This document shows, in pieces, positions 16,686 through 23,822 of a DNA stretch of 64,000 nucleotides. This DNA is from an uncultured Geobacter sp. (GTDB taxonomy: Bacteria; Desulfobacterota; Desulfuromonadia; Geobacterales; Geobacteraceae). The notes under the pieces were generated by a model that worked only from the letters and a program-made list of their open reading frames with translations, ran no database searches and was not told the DNA's origin. Within the stretch, counting starts at the first letter, position 1; the number at the start of each line of letters is the position of its first letter. The stretch lies in contig CAIYDQ010000247.1 of NCBI GenBank assembly GCA_903925075.1, positions 1-64,000 on the forward strand, given 5' to 3'. The position numbers and the translations under genes were made by a program.

Positions 16686-19600
16686 GATTGTTCACCCTCA
16701 CCCCCCCGGTTGTACAGCCATACCCGCAAAAGTGACAGCAGCCGCTCCAGATCAACCGGCTTGGTCAGGTAGTCGCTCGCGCCGGCCCGCAGACAGGCAT
16801 CCCGGTCCCCTTTCATCGCTTTCGCAGTCAAAGCGATGATCGGCAGCCCGGCAAAGCGCGGGTCGCTGCGAATCAGCCGGGTGGCTTGATAGCCGTCCAT
16901 CTCCGGCATCATCACGTCCATCAATACGAGGTCCACGTCCGGGTGCTCTTCCAGTCGTTTCAGCGCCACCTGGCCGTTTTCCGCTTCGACGATCCTCATC
17001 CCTTTGTCGATCAGCACGCTGGAGAGTGAAAAAATGTTGCGCATGTCGTCGTCCACCAGCAGCACCTTTTTACCGGCCAAAAGCGTCTCGGTGTCCAGGG
17101 TCTTGCGGATCAGGCGCCGCTTGTCCTCGGGGAGTTGGCTCTCCATAAGGTGCAGAAACAGGGTGACTTCGTTCAAGAGGCGCTCCGAACTCTTGCCCCC
17201 CTTGATGATGATGCTCTGCGCGTAGTGCTGCAGCCGCTGGACTTCCTCGACGGTGAGTTCCCGCCCCGTGTGCACGATCACCGGTAGGCGCCGGTTGTGC
17301 TCCAGGCTGCGGATCTGTTCCAGCAGATCGAAGCCCGACATGTCGGCCAGCCCCAGGTCGAGCACCAGGCAGTCGAATTCGGAGCCCGCCAGCAGTTCGA
17401 CCGCCAGCGCGCCGGTTTCGGCCACCGTGATGGAGAGGTTGCGCTCCTGCAGCAGGGCAACCAGCGCCGCGGCCTGGCTTGGGTCGTCCTCCACGACCAG
17501 CAACTGCCCGAGCGGTCGAGTGACGGTGCGCTCGACGGTCGCCAACGCGGCATCCAACTGTTCGCCGGTCGCCGGTTTGCTGACGAAGCCGACGGCCCCC
17601 ATGGAGAGCGCCTTGTGCCTTTCATCCGGACAGCTGATCACGTGCACCGGGATAAGTCTCAGGCGCGGGTTGTCGTTTAGCTGCTGCATGACCCCCCAGC
17701 CGTCCAAGCGGCCGGGGAGCAGCACATCGAGCAGGATGGCGCTGGGGACGAGTCGGTCGGCCAGCGTCAGTCCGCTGTCGCCGTCGGCGGCCGCGACGGC
17801 GGAGAACCCCCGTTCCCTGACCCGCTCCATCAGCAGGTCGGCGAAAACCGGATCGTCCTCGACGATCAAGATGCAGGGCTTGCCTTGGATGAGCCGATCG
17901 CGGTCGTCGACCGGGGCAACGGCTGCGGCTGACGGGGCGACGGCCGCGATTGACGGCGCTTCTGGTTTCGGCTGCGGTGGGAGGGGACCGCTTGATTGTC
18001 GCTCCGGCGGCGATGGGAGGGGACGACTGACTTCTCCCTCCGGCTGCGGGGAGAGGGGATCACCGGATTGTCCCTCCGGCAACTGGGGGAGGGATGCCGC
18101 GCCGGTCGGCTGCGAAAGCGGCAGGTACAGGGTGAAGACGCTCCCCTCCCCTTCCGCTCCGCTCAAAAGGATTTCGCCGTGCATCCCCCGGGCCAACTGC
18201 CTGGAGATGGAAAGCCCCAACCCCGTGCCGCCGAACCTGCGGCTGGTGGTGCCGTCCGCCTGCTGGAACGCCCGGAATACCAGTTCTCTTTTGGCAGCCG
18301 CGATGCCGATGCCGGTATCGGCCACGGCAAAGGCGAGTGCCGGCGCGACCAGCGGGTTTTCACCGGGTTGAGGGATGTAGACGCGCAAGTGAATGGAGCC
18401 TTCTTGGGTGAACTTGACGGCGTTGGCAAGCAGGTTTTTCAGCACCTGCATGGTCCGCTGGCAATCGAGCCGGATCTTTTCGGGGATCCCCTCCTCGACC
18501 GCGATCCCGAGTTCCACCCCCTTTTGCTCCGCCATCGGCGCGAAGATGCCGGCCAGTTGGCTGCAGAGCTCGGCCGGGAAGGCGTCCTCGTAAACGAACT
18601 GCAAACGGCCGGCCTCGATCTTGGAGAGGTCCAGGATGTCGTTGACGAGATTCAGCAGGTCGTTGCCGGCCGACTTGATGGTGGCGGCGTACTCGACCTG
18701 TTTGGCGGTCAGGTTGCCGTCCCGGTTGTCCTGCAGATGTCCGGAGAGGATCATCAGGCTGTTCAGCGGCGTCCGCAGTTCATGGGACATGTTGGCCAGG
18801 AACTGGGACTTGTAGTTGCTGGTCTGCTCCAGCTCCCTGGCTTTTTGCGAGATTTCCCGGCCGGCCGCCTCCAGCTCCCGGTTCTTCACCTGAATCTGCT
18901 CGCGCTGCTGCTCCAGGAGCCGGGCGCGCTCCTCCAGTTCATCGTTTGACTGCTGCAGCTCTTCCTGCTGCAAGCGCAGTTCCTCTTCCTGGGTTTGGCT
19001 TTGCTGGAGAAGTTCATTCACCTGCAGGCGGGACTGATTGACGCCGATGGCGATGGCGAGGACCTCGCCGGACTGGTTCAGGAAGGTCAGATCGAGGTCG
19101 CTGAACTCCTTGAAGCTTGCCAATTCCAGGACCGCGATCAGGCGGGCGTCGTGCAAAAGGGGTAGAGCCAGCAGCGAACGGGGCTTCGCCTCTCCCAGGG
19201 CCGAGGCGATCAACAGATAATCGGCGGGGAGATCGTGCAGGGAGATCGGCTGCCTCTCCCGGGCGGCCTCCCCCGCCGCTCCTTCTCCCAAGCGGATGTT
19301 TTCGCGCGGAGTTCCGCCGCCGGCGAGGGCGTAATCGGCGACGATGCGCAAGCTCTGGGCGTCTTGTTGATAAAGGTAGAGCGCCCCCACGCCCGCCTGC
19401 AGAAATCTGCAGATGAAGGCCAGCGCATCGCCGGCCATCTCCGAGAGCTCCCTGTCGCCGCGAAGCAGGGTGTTGAGCTCGTTGATGCCGGTTCTGACCC
19501 AGTCCTGGCCGCGCTCCCGGTCCCGGGTGCTTTGCAGCTCCTGGTTCTTGATGATCAAGACGGCTTCGGCGCCGCTGCGCTGGGCGATTTCGCGGTTGAG

Positions 19601-20212
19601 CACCAGAATGGCTATCAGCAACATCGCCAAACCGACGGCTCCGCCCGACTTTACCGCCTGCAGCGTCCTGGCGATATCGCTCTCCTTCCTGGCCGAGCGA
19701 TCCAGCAGCAGTTGCTGTTCCCTGTCCTGGACCTCGACCACGAGTTTGCGCAGCTCTTCCATCTTGTTGCTGCTCAAATGGATCAGCACCAGATGCGCGG
19801 CCGCCTGCAGCCCCCGCGACCTCCTCACTTCGATGGTGTCCTGCAACTCCGCCAGCTTTTCCGCGGAGAGCGCTTCGATGCTGTCCAGGCGTCGTTGTTG
19901 GGGCCGGTTGTCCTTGGTGAGGTTTCGCAGCGTCGCCAACTCGGCGGAAATTCTGGCGGCTGCCTTGCGGTATGGGCTGAGGTACTTTTCGTTGCCGGTG
20001 ATGATGTAACCGCGCTGACCCGTCTCGGCGTCCGCCAAGGCCACCAGCAGCAGGTCCAGTTCGTGAATCACCCCATGGGTGTGCAACACCAGCGCATCGG
20101 ATTGCTTTACCGCAGCCATATTCAAATAAGCCAACCAGCCGATGGCTACGAAGATTGCCAGGGCTATGGCGAAGGCGATGTTAACCGCCGATTTTCTTGC
20201 CGACACGTGCAT
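16682..20212 (-). CDS. Membrane hybrid kinase CHASE3-GAF-HK with three receivers, 1176 aa
   Basis: TM1 lies at about residues 9-31, an extracytoplasmic CHASE3 domain at 36-180 (DAETGQRGYIITGNEKYL is its hallmark), and TM2 at 190-207. A GAF domain (about 237-387) and a coiled coil follow, then HisKA with MSHELRTPLNS near 478 and an ATPase domain with DTGIGI and GGTGLGLSIS. After a Pro/Glu/Ser-rich linker come three receivers at about 777, 902 and 1049, each with its acidic pocket and Asp (LLDVLLPG, LVLDLGLAD, LVLMDVMMPEMDG). The start at 20212 is taken because GGAGG lies six bases upstream; an upstream in-frame ATG would add 46 polar residues before TM1. It is the first gene of the kinase-kinase-cheR operon. 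Confidence 0.92.
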   Translation of the reverse strand: MHVSARKSAVNIAFAIALAIFVAIGWLAYLNMAAVKQSDALVLHTHGVIHELDLLLVALADAETGQRGYIITGNEKYLSPYRKAAARISAELATLRNLTKDNRPQQRRLDSIEALSAEKLAELQDTIEVRRSRGLQAAAHLVLIHLSSNKMEELRKLVVEVQDREQQLLLDRSARKESDIARTLQAVKSGGAVGLAMLLIAILVLNREIAQRSGAEAVLIIKNQELQSTRDRERGQDWVRTGINELNTLLRGDRELSEMAGDALAFICRFLQAGVGALYLYQQDAQSLRIVADYALAGGGTPRENIRLGEGAAGEAARERQPISLHDLPADYLLIASALGEAKPRSLLALPLLHDARLIAVLELASFKEFSDLDLTFLNQSGEVLAIAIGVNQSRLQVNELLQQSQTQEEELRLQQEELQQSNDELEERARLLEQQREQIQVKNRELEAAGREISQKARELEQTSNYKSQFLANMSHELRTPLNSLMILSGHLQDNRDGNLTAKQVEYAATIKSAGNDLLNLVNDILDLSKIEAGRLQFVYEDAFPAELCSQLAGIFAPMAEQKGVELGIAVEEGIPEKIRLDCQRTMQVLKNLLANAVKFTQEGSIHLRVYIPQPGENPLVAPALAFAVADTGIGIAAAKRELVFRAFQQADGTTSRRFGGTGLGLSISRQLARGMHGEILLSGAEGEGSVFTLYLPLSQPTGAASLPQLPEGQSGDPLSPQPEGEVSRPLPSPPERQSSGPLPPQPKPEAPSIAAVAPSAAAVAPVDDRDRLIQGKPCILIVEDDPVFADLLMERVRERGFSAVAAADGDSGLTLADRLVPSAILLDVLLPGRLDGWGVMQQLNDNPRLRLIPVHVISCPDERHKALSMGAVGFVSKPATGEQLDAALATVERTVTRPLGQLLVVEDDPSQAAALVALLQERNLSITVAETGALAVELLAGSEFDCLVLDLGLADMSGFDLLEQIRSLEHNRRLPVIVHTGRELTVEEVQRLQHYAQSIIIKGGKSSERLLNEVTLFLHLMESQLPEDKRRLIRKTLDTETLLAGKKVLLVDDDMRNIFSLSSVLIDKGMRIVEAENGQVALKRLEEHPDVDLVLMDVMMPEMDGYQATRLIRSDPRFAGLPIIALTAKAMKGDRDACLRAGASDYLTKPVDLERLLSLLRVWLYNRGGEGEQS

Positions 20213-20447
20213 GCCAGGCCTCCGATAAAAGCCTCGCCGGGAGCTGAAAGGTTCTCCCGACTTCTCCCGAAGGAGAGCTTTGTCAAGGCGCAGGTTTATT
20301 TTACTCCTGATGGCGACGGGAGGGCAACCCTCCCCCGGAGAGCCCCGCAAGGCCCCCTTTCCCGGCCGGATGCCGCGGTCGCGGCGACGGACGCGTCAAC
20401 GTTTAAGAAAAATAATAGCCTCCGTCCAGAGTTCCCTCAAAAATGTA

Positions 20448-20477
20448 TTGATTTGTTTTTGCAGCCTTTGGTATATC
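20448..20477 (+). promoter_or_regulatory. Promoter of the riboswitch-controlled gene
   Basis: TTGATT (20448-20453), an 18-bp T-rich spacer and TATATC (20472-20477) place transcription start near 20484, about ten bases before the aptamer. Confidence 0.6.
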
Positions 20478-20493
20478 TGACGCAGAGCTTCTT

Positions 20494-20577
20494 GATACAC
20501 GACAAGACTAAACCATCCGCGAGGATGGGGCGGAAAGCCTACGGGTCTCCAAGAGACAGCCGGGATGCCGAAATATC
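20494..20577 (+). promoter_or_regulatory. GEMM-Ib (cGAMP-I type) riboswitch aptamer
   Basis: P1 is closed by GATA (20494-20497) with TATC (20574-20577). The first hairpin carries CTAAACC and a GCGA tetraloop, followed by GGGGCGGAAAGCC, the tetraloop-receptor side typical of GEMM-I RNAs, then a second hairpin GGTCTC...GAGAC and the closing GCCGGGATGCC. Aligning the ACTAAACC segment with the V. cholerae Vc2 aptamer puts A at the position equivalent to G20. That substitution marks the Geobacter GEMM-Ib subclass shown to prefer 3',3'-cGAMP over c-di-GMP. The primary sequence is very close to Geobacter GEMM-Ib RNAs as I remember them. Ligand choice is inferred from that one base. Confidence 0.88.
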
Positions 20578-20608
20578 TAAACTCAGATAAAACGGCCCCG
20601 GCTTTTTT
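20558..20608 (+). terminator. Riboswitch expression platform (terminator)
   Basis: AGCCGGG (20558-20564) pairs with CCCGGCT (20597-20603), GCCG with CGGC, and an inner TATCT with AGATA, followed by six T. The 5' arm is the 3' half of the aptamer, so ligand-bound aptamer and terminator exclude each other. Ligand should therefore switch the downstream gene on. Confidence 0.82.
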
Positions 20609-20659
20609 GATTAACGAAGCCGATTATGACAGTCAAGATGTTAGCTTCAGAGGTGAGGC

Positions 20660-20953
20660 ATGCGTGGTAGGACCTACATTTTGATCGGTTTGACGCTGGC
20701 AGGTTGTTTGTTGATGTTGAACATGCATCTTTTTCCCAGAGACAATAACGAAGCGAAAGAAATTTCCAGATATCAGTACACCCAATTGGAAACTGTCATT
20801 AACCAGTATCCTGAAGTGGCCGAGGCAGTCAGTCGCGATTCCAAGCACGAGATAGTAACTGTTGCCGAATATAAGAAGATGATGCAGCATGTCAGCCGCA
20901 TACTGTCGCGGAAAAAGGTCAGAGTTTCGGCGCTTGAAACTGCTGAGAATTAG
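20660..20953 (+). CDS. Small single-pass membrane or exported protein under cGAMP riboswitch control, 97 aa
   Basis: The N-terminus MRGRTYILIGLTLAGCLLML is a hydrophobic segment that could be a membrane anchor, or a lipoprotein signal with Cys16 (LAGC). The remaining 70 residues are polar and helical, with no recognisable domain. A GAGGTGAGG site precedes the ATG. The gene is the only one between the riboswitch terminator at 20608 and an intrinsic terminator at 21096-21127, so it is the sole output of the switch. In Geobacter, cGAMP riboswitches control genes for extracellular electron transfer and cell surface functions. A surface role here is inference. Confidence 0.75.
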   Translation: MRGRTYILIGLTLAGCLLMLNMHLFPRDNNEAKEISRYQYTQLETVINQYPEVAEAVSRDSKHEIVTVAEYKKMMQHVSRILSRKKVRVSALETAEN

Positions 20954-21095
20954 CAGGCAGGAGTTGCGGCCGGGCAGGAGTTGCGGCGCAGTTGAGCTTG
21001 GCCGGGTCAAGGCGGGAGCTGCTCGAATCGGCAGGTAGCAGTCGGCGCAAAGCTAAGCCGGGGCTTGATGCACCCTCGGACCTGCTCCCATAGCA

Positions 21096-21127
21096 CGAGA
21101 GCCCCTTTTCCAGGGGCTCTCGCTTTT
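21096..21127 (+). terminator. Intrinsic terminator after the riboswitch-controlled gene
   Basis: CGAGAGCCCCT (21096-21106), a 5-base loop and its perfect complement (21112-21122) are followed by CTTTTTC. It ends the plus-strand transcript about 140 bp after the stop codon; the gap between holds no gene. Confidence 0.8.
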
Positions 21128-21213
21128 TCGGAAACCGTGGTCCCGCCCGCGCTCACAGCCGCTTCATCTTGTAATACCGCCAGCTACCCCAGTCGGCAAC
21201 GGGTGGCGAGGCG

Positions 21214-22011
21214 TCAGATGTCGTAGCCGCCGGATTCGCTGGATGCCTGCTGGTGAACCAGGTGAAACTCCTCGAACAACTCGCGCCGATACCGGCCAAG
21301 GCTGCCGCCGATTCTCTCCCGCGGCCAGGGAAGCGGAATGTCGATAACCCTCTGCACCCGCCCCGGTCCGGGCGCCATCAACACCACCCGCCCGCCCAGA
21401 TAGACGGCCTCATCCAGATCATGGGTGACGAAAACCACCGTCGGTCGCTTCTCCTGCCAAAGACGCAGCAACTCGTCCTGCAAATACATCCGGGTGAATG
21501 CATCCAGCGCTCCGAAGGGCTCGTCCAGAAAGAGCACGCTCGGCTCCACCGCCAAGGCGCGGGCGATGGCGACCCGTTGCCTCATGCCGCCGGAGAGTTG
21601 ATGGGGAAAACTGTCGATGAACTTGGTGAGGCCCACCAATTCCACGTATTCCGCCGCCTTCGCCCGGGCCTCTTTCCCCTTTAACCCTTTGGCCTCCAGG
21701 GCAAAAAGCACGTTGCCCAGCACGCTGCGCCAGGGATAGAGGCCGTACTCCTGGAAAATCATGATGTGGTCCGGGTCGGTCCCCGTCACCGGACGACCGT
21801 CGATGGTCACCGTACCGGCGCTGGCTTTCTCGAACCCGGCCATCAGGTTGATCAAAGTGGTCTTGCCGCAGCCGGAAGGGCCGACCAGGCAGACGAATTC
21901 GCCGCTTTTTATTTCCAGATTCACCGGCGCCAGGGCGACGACGTCCTCTCCCTGCTGCGAAGCGTAGCGTTTTTCCGCGTCCTGCAGTCGTATCTTTACT
22001 GCCGCCGTCAT
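21214..22011 (-). CDS. ABC transporter ATPase, NitT/TauT (SsuB/TauB) type, 265 aa
   Basis: An ATP-binding cassette with Walker A GPSGCGKTT (about residue 43), Q-loop FQEYGLYPW, signature LSGGMRQR and Walker B VLFLDEPFGALD, then the switch His in VTHDLDEA. The residues around the Q-loop and the length fit importers of the nitrate/sulfonate/taurine group. The start at 22011 overlaps the permease stop as ATGA. It is the last gene of cooS-binding protein-permease-ATPase, so energy coupling for an importer tied to CO dehydrogenase is expected. The substrate is unproven. Confidence 0.92.
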   Translation of the reverse strand: MTAAVKIRLQDAEKRYASQQGEDVVALAPVNLEIKSGEFVCLVGPSGCGKTTLINLMAGFEKASAGTVTIDGRPVTGTDPDHIMIFQEYGLYPWRSVLGNVLFALEAKGLKGKEARAKAAEYVELVGLTKFIDSFPHQLSGGMRQRVAIARALAVEPSVLFLDEPFGALDAFTRMYLQDELLRLWQEKRPTVVFVTHDLDEAVYLGGRVVLMAPGPGRVQRVIDIPLPWPRERIGGSLGRYRRELFEEFHLVHQQASSESGGYDI

Positions 22012-22766
22012 GCCATCCCCCCCCAACGCCGGCCGAGCCACGACTCGGCTTTGCGCATGGCCAGGTTAATGGCCAGCCCGAGAAAACCCACCACCAGCAT
22101 GCCGGCCATGATCCAATCGGTGCGCAGGAAGTTGCGGGCATCCACGATCATGAAGCCGAGCCCCGACTGCGCCCCCAACATCTCACCCGCCACCAGGTGG
22201 ATCCAGGCAGTGCCGACCGCGATGTGCAGGCCGACCATGATGCCCGGAAAGGCGGCGGGAATGATCACCCGCAGGAAAACCGCCCCCGGCTTGGCGCCGA
22301 AATTGGCCGCCACCTTGAGATAGACCGCAGGTATGCCGACCACGGCGCTCACCGTGGAAAGGAGCACCGGATAAAATGCCGCCAGAAAGATGATGAAGAT
22401 CGCGGGGGCGTTGCCGATGCCGAACCAGAGCACCGCCAGCGGGAACCAGGCGATCGGCGAGATGGGCCGCAGCAGTTGCACCAGCGGGTCGATGGCCTGC
22501 CGGCAATGCGGGTTTCGGCCCAGGAACAGCCCCAGCGGCACCGCCACCGCGATCGCCCCCAGGTAGGCGGCGGCAAAGCGCGCCAGACTGACCGCGATGT
22601 TGGTCCAGAGCACTCCCGTTGCCGCCAATTCGCCCAAAGCCCTGGCGACCACCATGGGCGATGGGAACAACTCCGGCGTCCAGAAGCCGGCGGCGATCTG
22701 CCAGACGGCGACGAACGCCAGCAGGGACAAAAGCGGCAAAAGTTTGTGGGATAAGCGCAGAGTCAT
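22008..22766 (-). CDS. ABC transporter permease, NitT/TauT type, 252 aa
   Basis: An inner-membrane permease with about six transmembrane segments and the binding-protein-dependent transport fold. The cytoplasmic EAA-like loop is seen in the region after FYPVLLSTV. Size and N-terminal topology match SsuC/TauC. It lies six bases after the binding-protein stop and overlaps the ATPase start by four, so the three proteins are made together. Nothing in the sequence identifies the ligand. Confidence 0.9.
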   Translation of the reverse strand: MTLRLSHKLLPLLSLLAFVAVWQIAAGFWTPELFPSPMVVARALGELAATGVLWTNIAVSLARFAAAYLGAIAVAVPLGLFLGRNPHCRQAIDPLVQLLRPISPIAWFPLAVLWFGIGNAPAIFIIFLAAFYPVLLSTVSAVVGIPAVYLKVAANFGAKPGAVFLRVIIPAAFPGIMVGLHIAVGTAWIHLVAGEMLGAQSGLGFMIVDARNFLRTDWIMAGMLVVGFLGLAINLAMRKAESWLGRRWGGMA

Positions 22767-22772
22767 CCCCGG

Positions 22773-23741
22773 TTACGCCTTCTTGCGGGCAAAACGGTCG
22801 TCCAGATAGGAGGCGAGATCGACCTTGTCCTTGGCGATGCCGAATTTGAGCATGTAATCCTGCGTGGCGGCGAAATCGGCTTTCACCGGAATCAGGTTGT
22901 GGAAAGTCAGCCGGTCCTTGGGAGAGGTCAGCACCCGCTCCACGATCTCGGCCTTCTGGCCGAGTATCTTGGGCGATCCCTTGGCGGCCAGCACCGGATT
23001 GGCCTCGATGAACTTAGCGGTCTCCTGGAATCCGGAGATCAGTTCTTGCAGTTCGCCGGGGTATTTTTGCGCCAATTTCTCCTGCACGTTCAAGACGCAG
23101 CAGATGTGGTCGTGCCAGATGTCCTTGGAAAGCATCAGCACCTTGCCTACCTTTTGCACCTCGGCCTGCGCGCCGAACGGCTCGGCCACGATGAAAGCGT
23201 GGATGCGGCCGGTGGCCAGGGCCACCACCATCTCGGGGGGCGCCATGTCCACGATCTTCAGGTCGCGCGCCGGGTCGATCCCCTTTTCGGTCAGCACTTT
23301 CCTCAGCAGGATGTTGTGGGTGGAAAACGGGCTGGGAATGGCGATCGTCTTCCCCTTCAGGTCCTCGATGCGGTTGATCTCGCCCGAATTCTTGACCGTG
23401 ATCACGCTGCCGTTGCGGTGGCCGAGCAGCACGACCTTGAGGGGAATCCCCTTGTGGCGCAGGGCGAGTCCCATCGGGGTCAGGAGGAAAGCGCCGTCGA
23501 TCTTGCCGGCCTTAAGCGCCTCGGTGATCTCCGGCCAGGAAGAGAACTTCACCGGCTCCAGCGTCACCTGCTGGAATTTTTCGCGTTCGGCGGCCAGCAT
23601 CAGCAGGTGATCGGTGATCGGCAGGTAGCCGATCCTGATAGTGAGTTTTTTGCCGGTGGCAAAAGCCGGGAAAAAAGGGCCGGATAAAGCGGTCGCCGCC
23701 AGAGCAGCGCCGCCGGTGATCAAAAAGTCTCTACGATTCAT
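22773..23741 (-). CDS. ABC transporter substrate-binding protein, NMT1/SsuA-like, Tat-type leader, 322 aa
   Basis: A periplasmic binding protein. The leader MNRRDFLITGGAALAATAL carries a twin-arginine motif (RRDFL), suggesting export of a folded protein through Tat. The mature part begins KKLTIRIGYLPITDHLL, typical of the NitT/TauT (NMT1/THI5-like) clamshells, and the two lobes are complete to residue 322. The start at 23741 follows GGAGGG. It comes 81 bp after cooS in the same direction. Candidate ligands are a nickel chelate, a sulfonate or another small molecule needed for CO metabolism; the sequence does not decide between them. Confidence 0.88.
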   Translation of the reverse strand: MNRRDFLITGGAALAATALSGPFFPAFATGKKLTIRIGYLPITDHLLMLAAEREKFQQVTLEPVKFSSWPEITEALKAGKIDGAFLLTPMGLALRHKGIPLKVVLLGHRNGSVITVKNSGEINRIEDLKGKTIAIPSPFSTHNILLRKVLTEKGIDPARDLKIVDMAPPEMVVALATGRIHAFIVAEPFGAQAEVQKVGKVLMLSKDIWHDHICCVLNVQEKLAQKYPGELQELISGFQETAKFIEANPVLAAKGSPKILGQKAEIVERVLTSPKDRLTFHNLIPVKADFAATQDYMLKFGIAKDKVDLASYLDDRFARKKA

Positions 23742-23822
23742 GAAATCCCTCCGTAAATGGTCGCAGCCCAAGACTGCTATAACTCTCCCACCCCATCCCC
23801 ATCAAGAGGAAAGGGGGTTACT

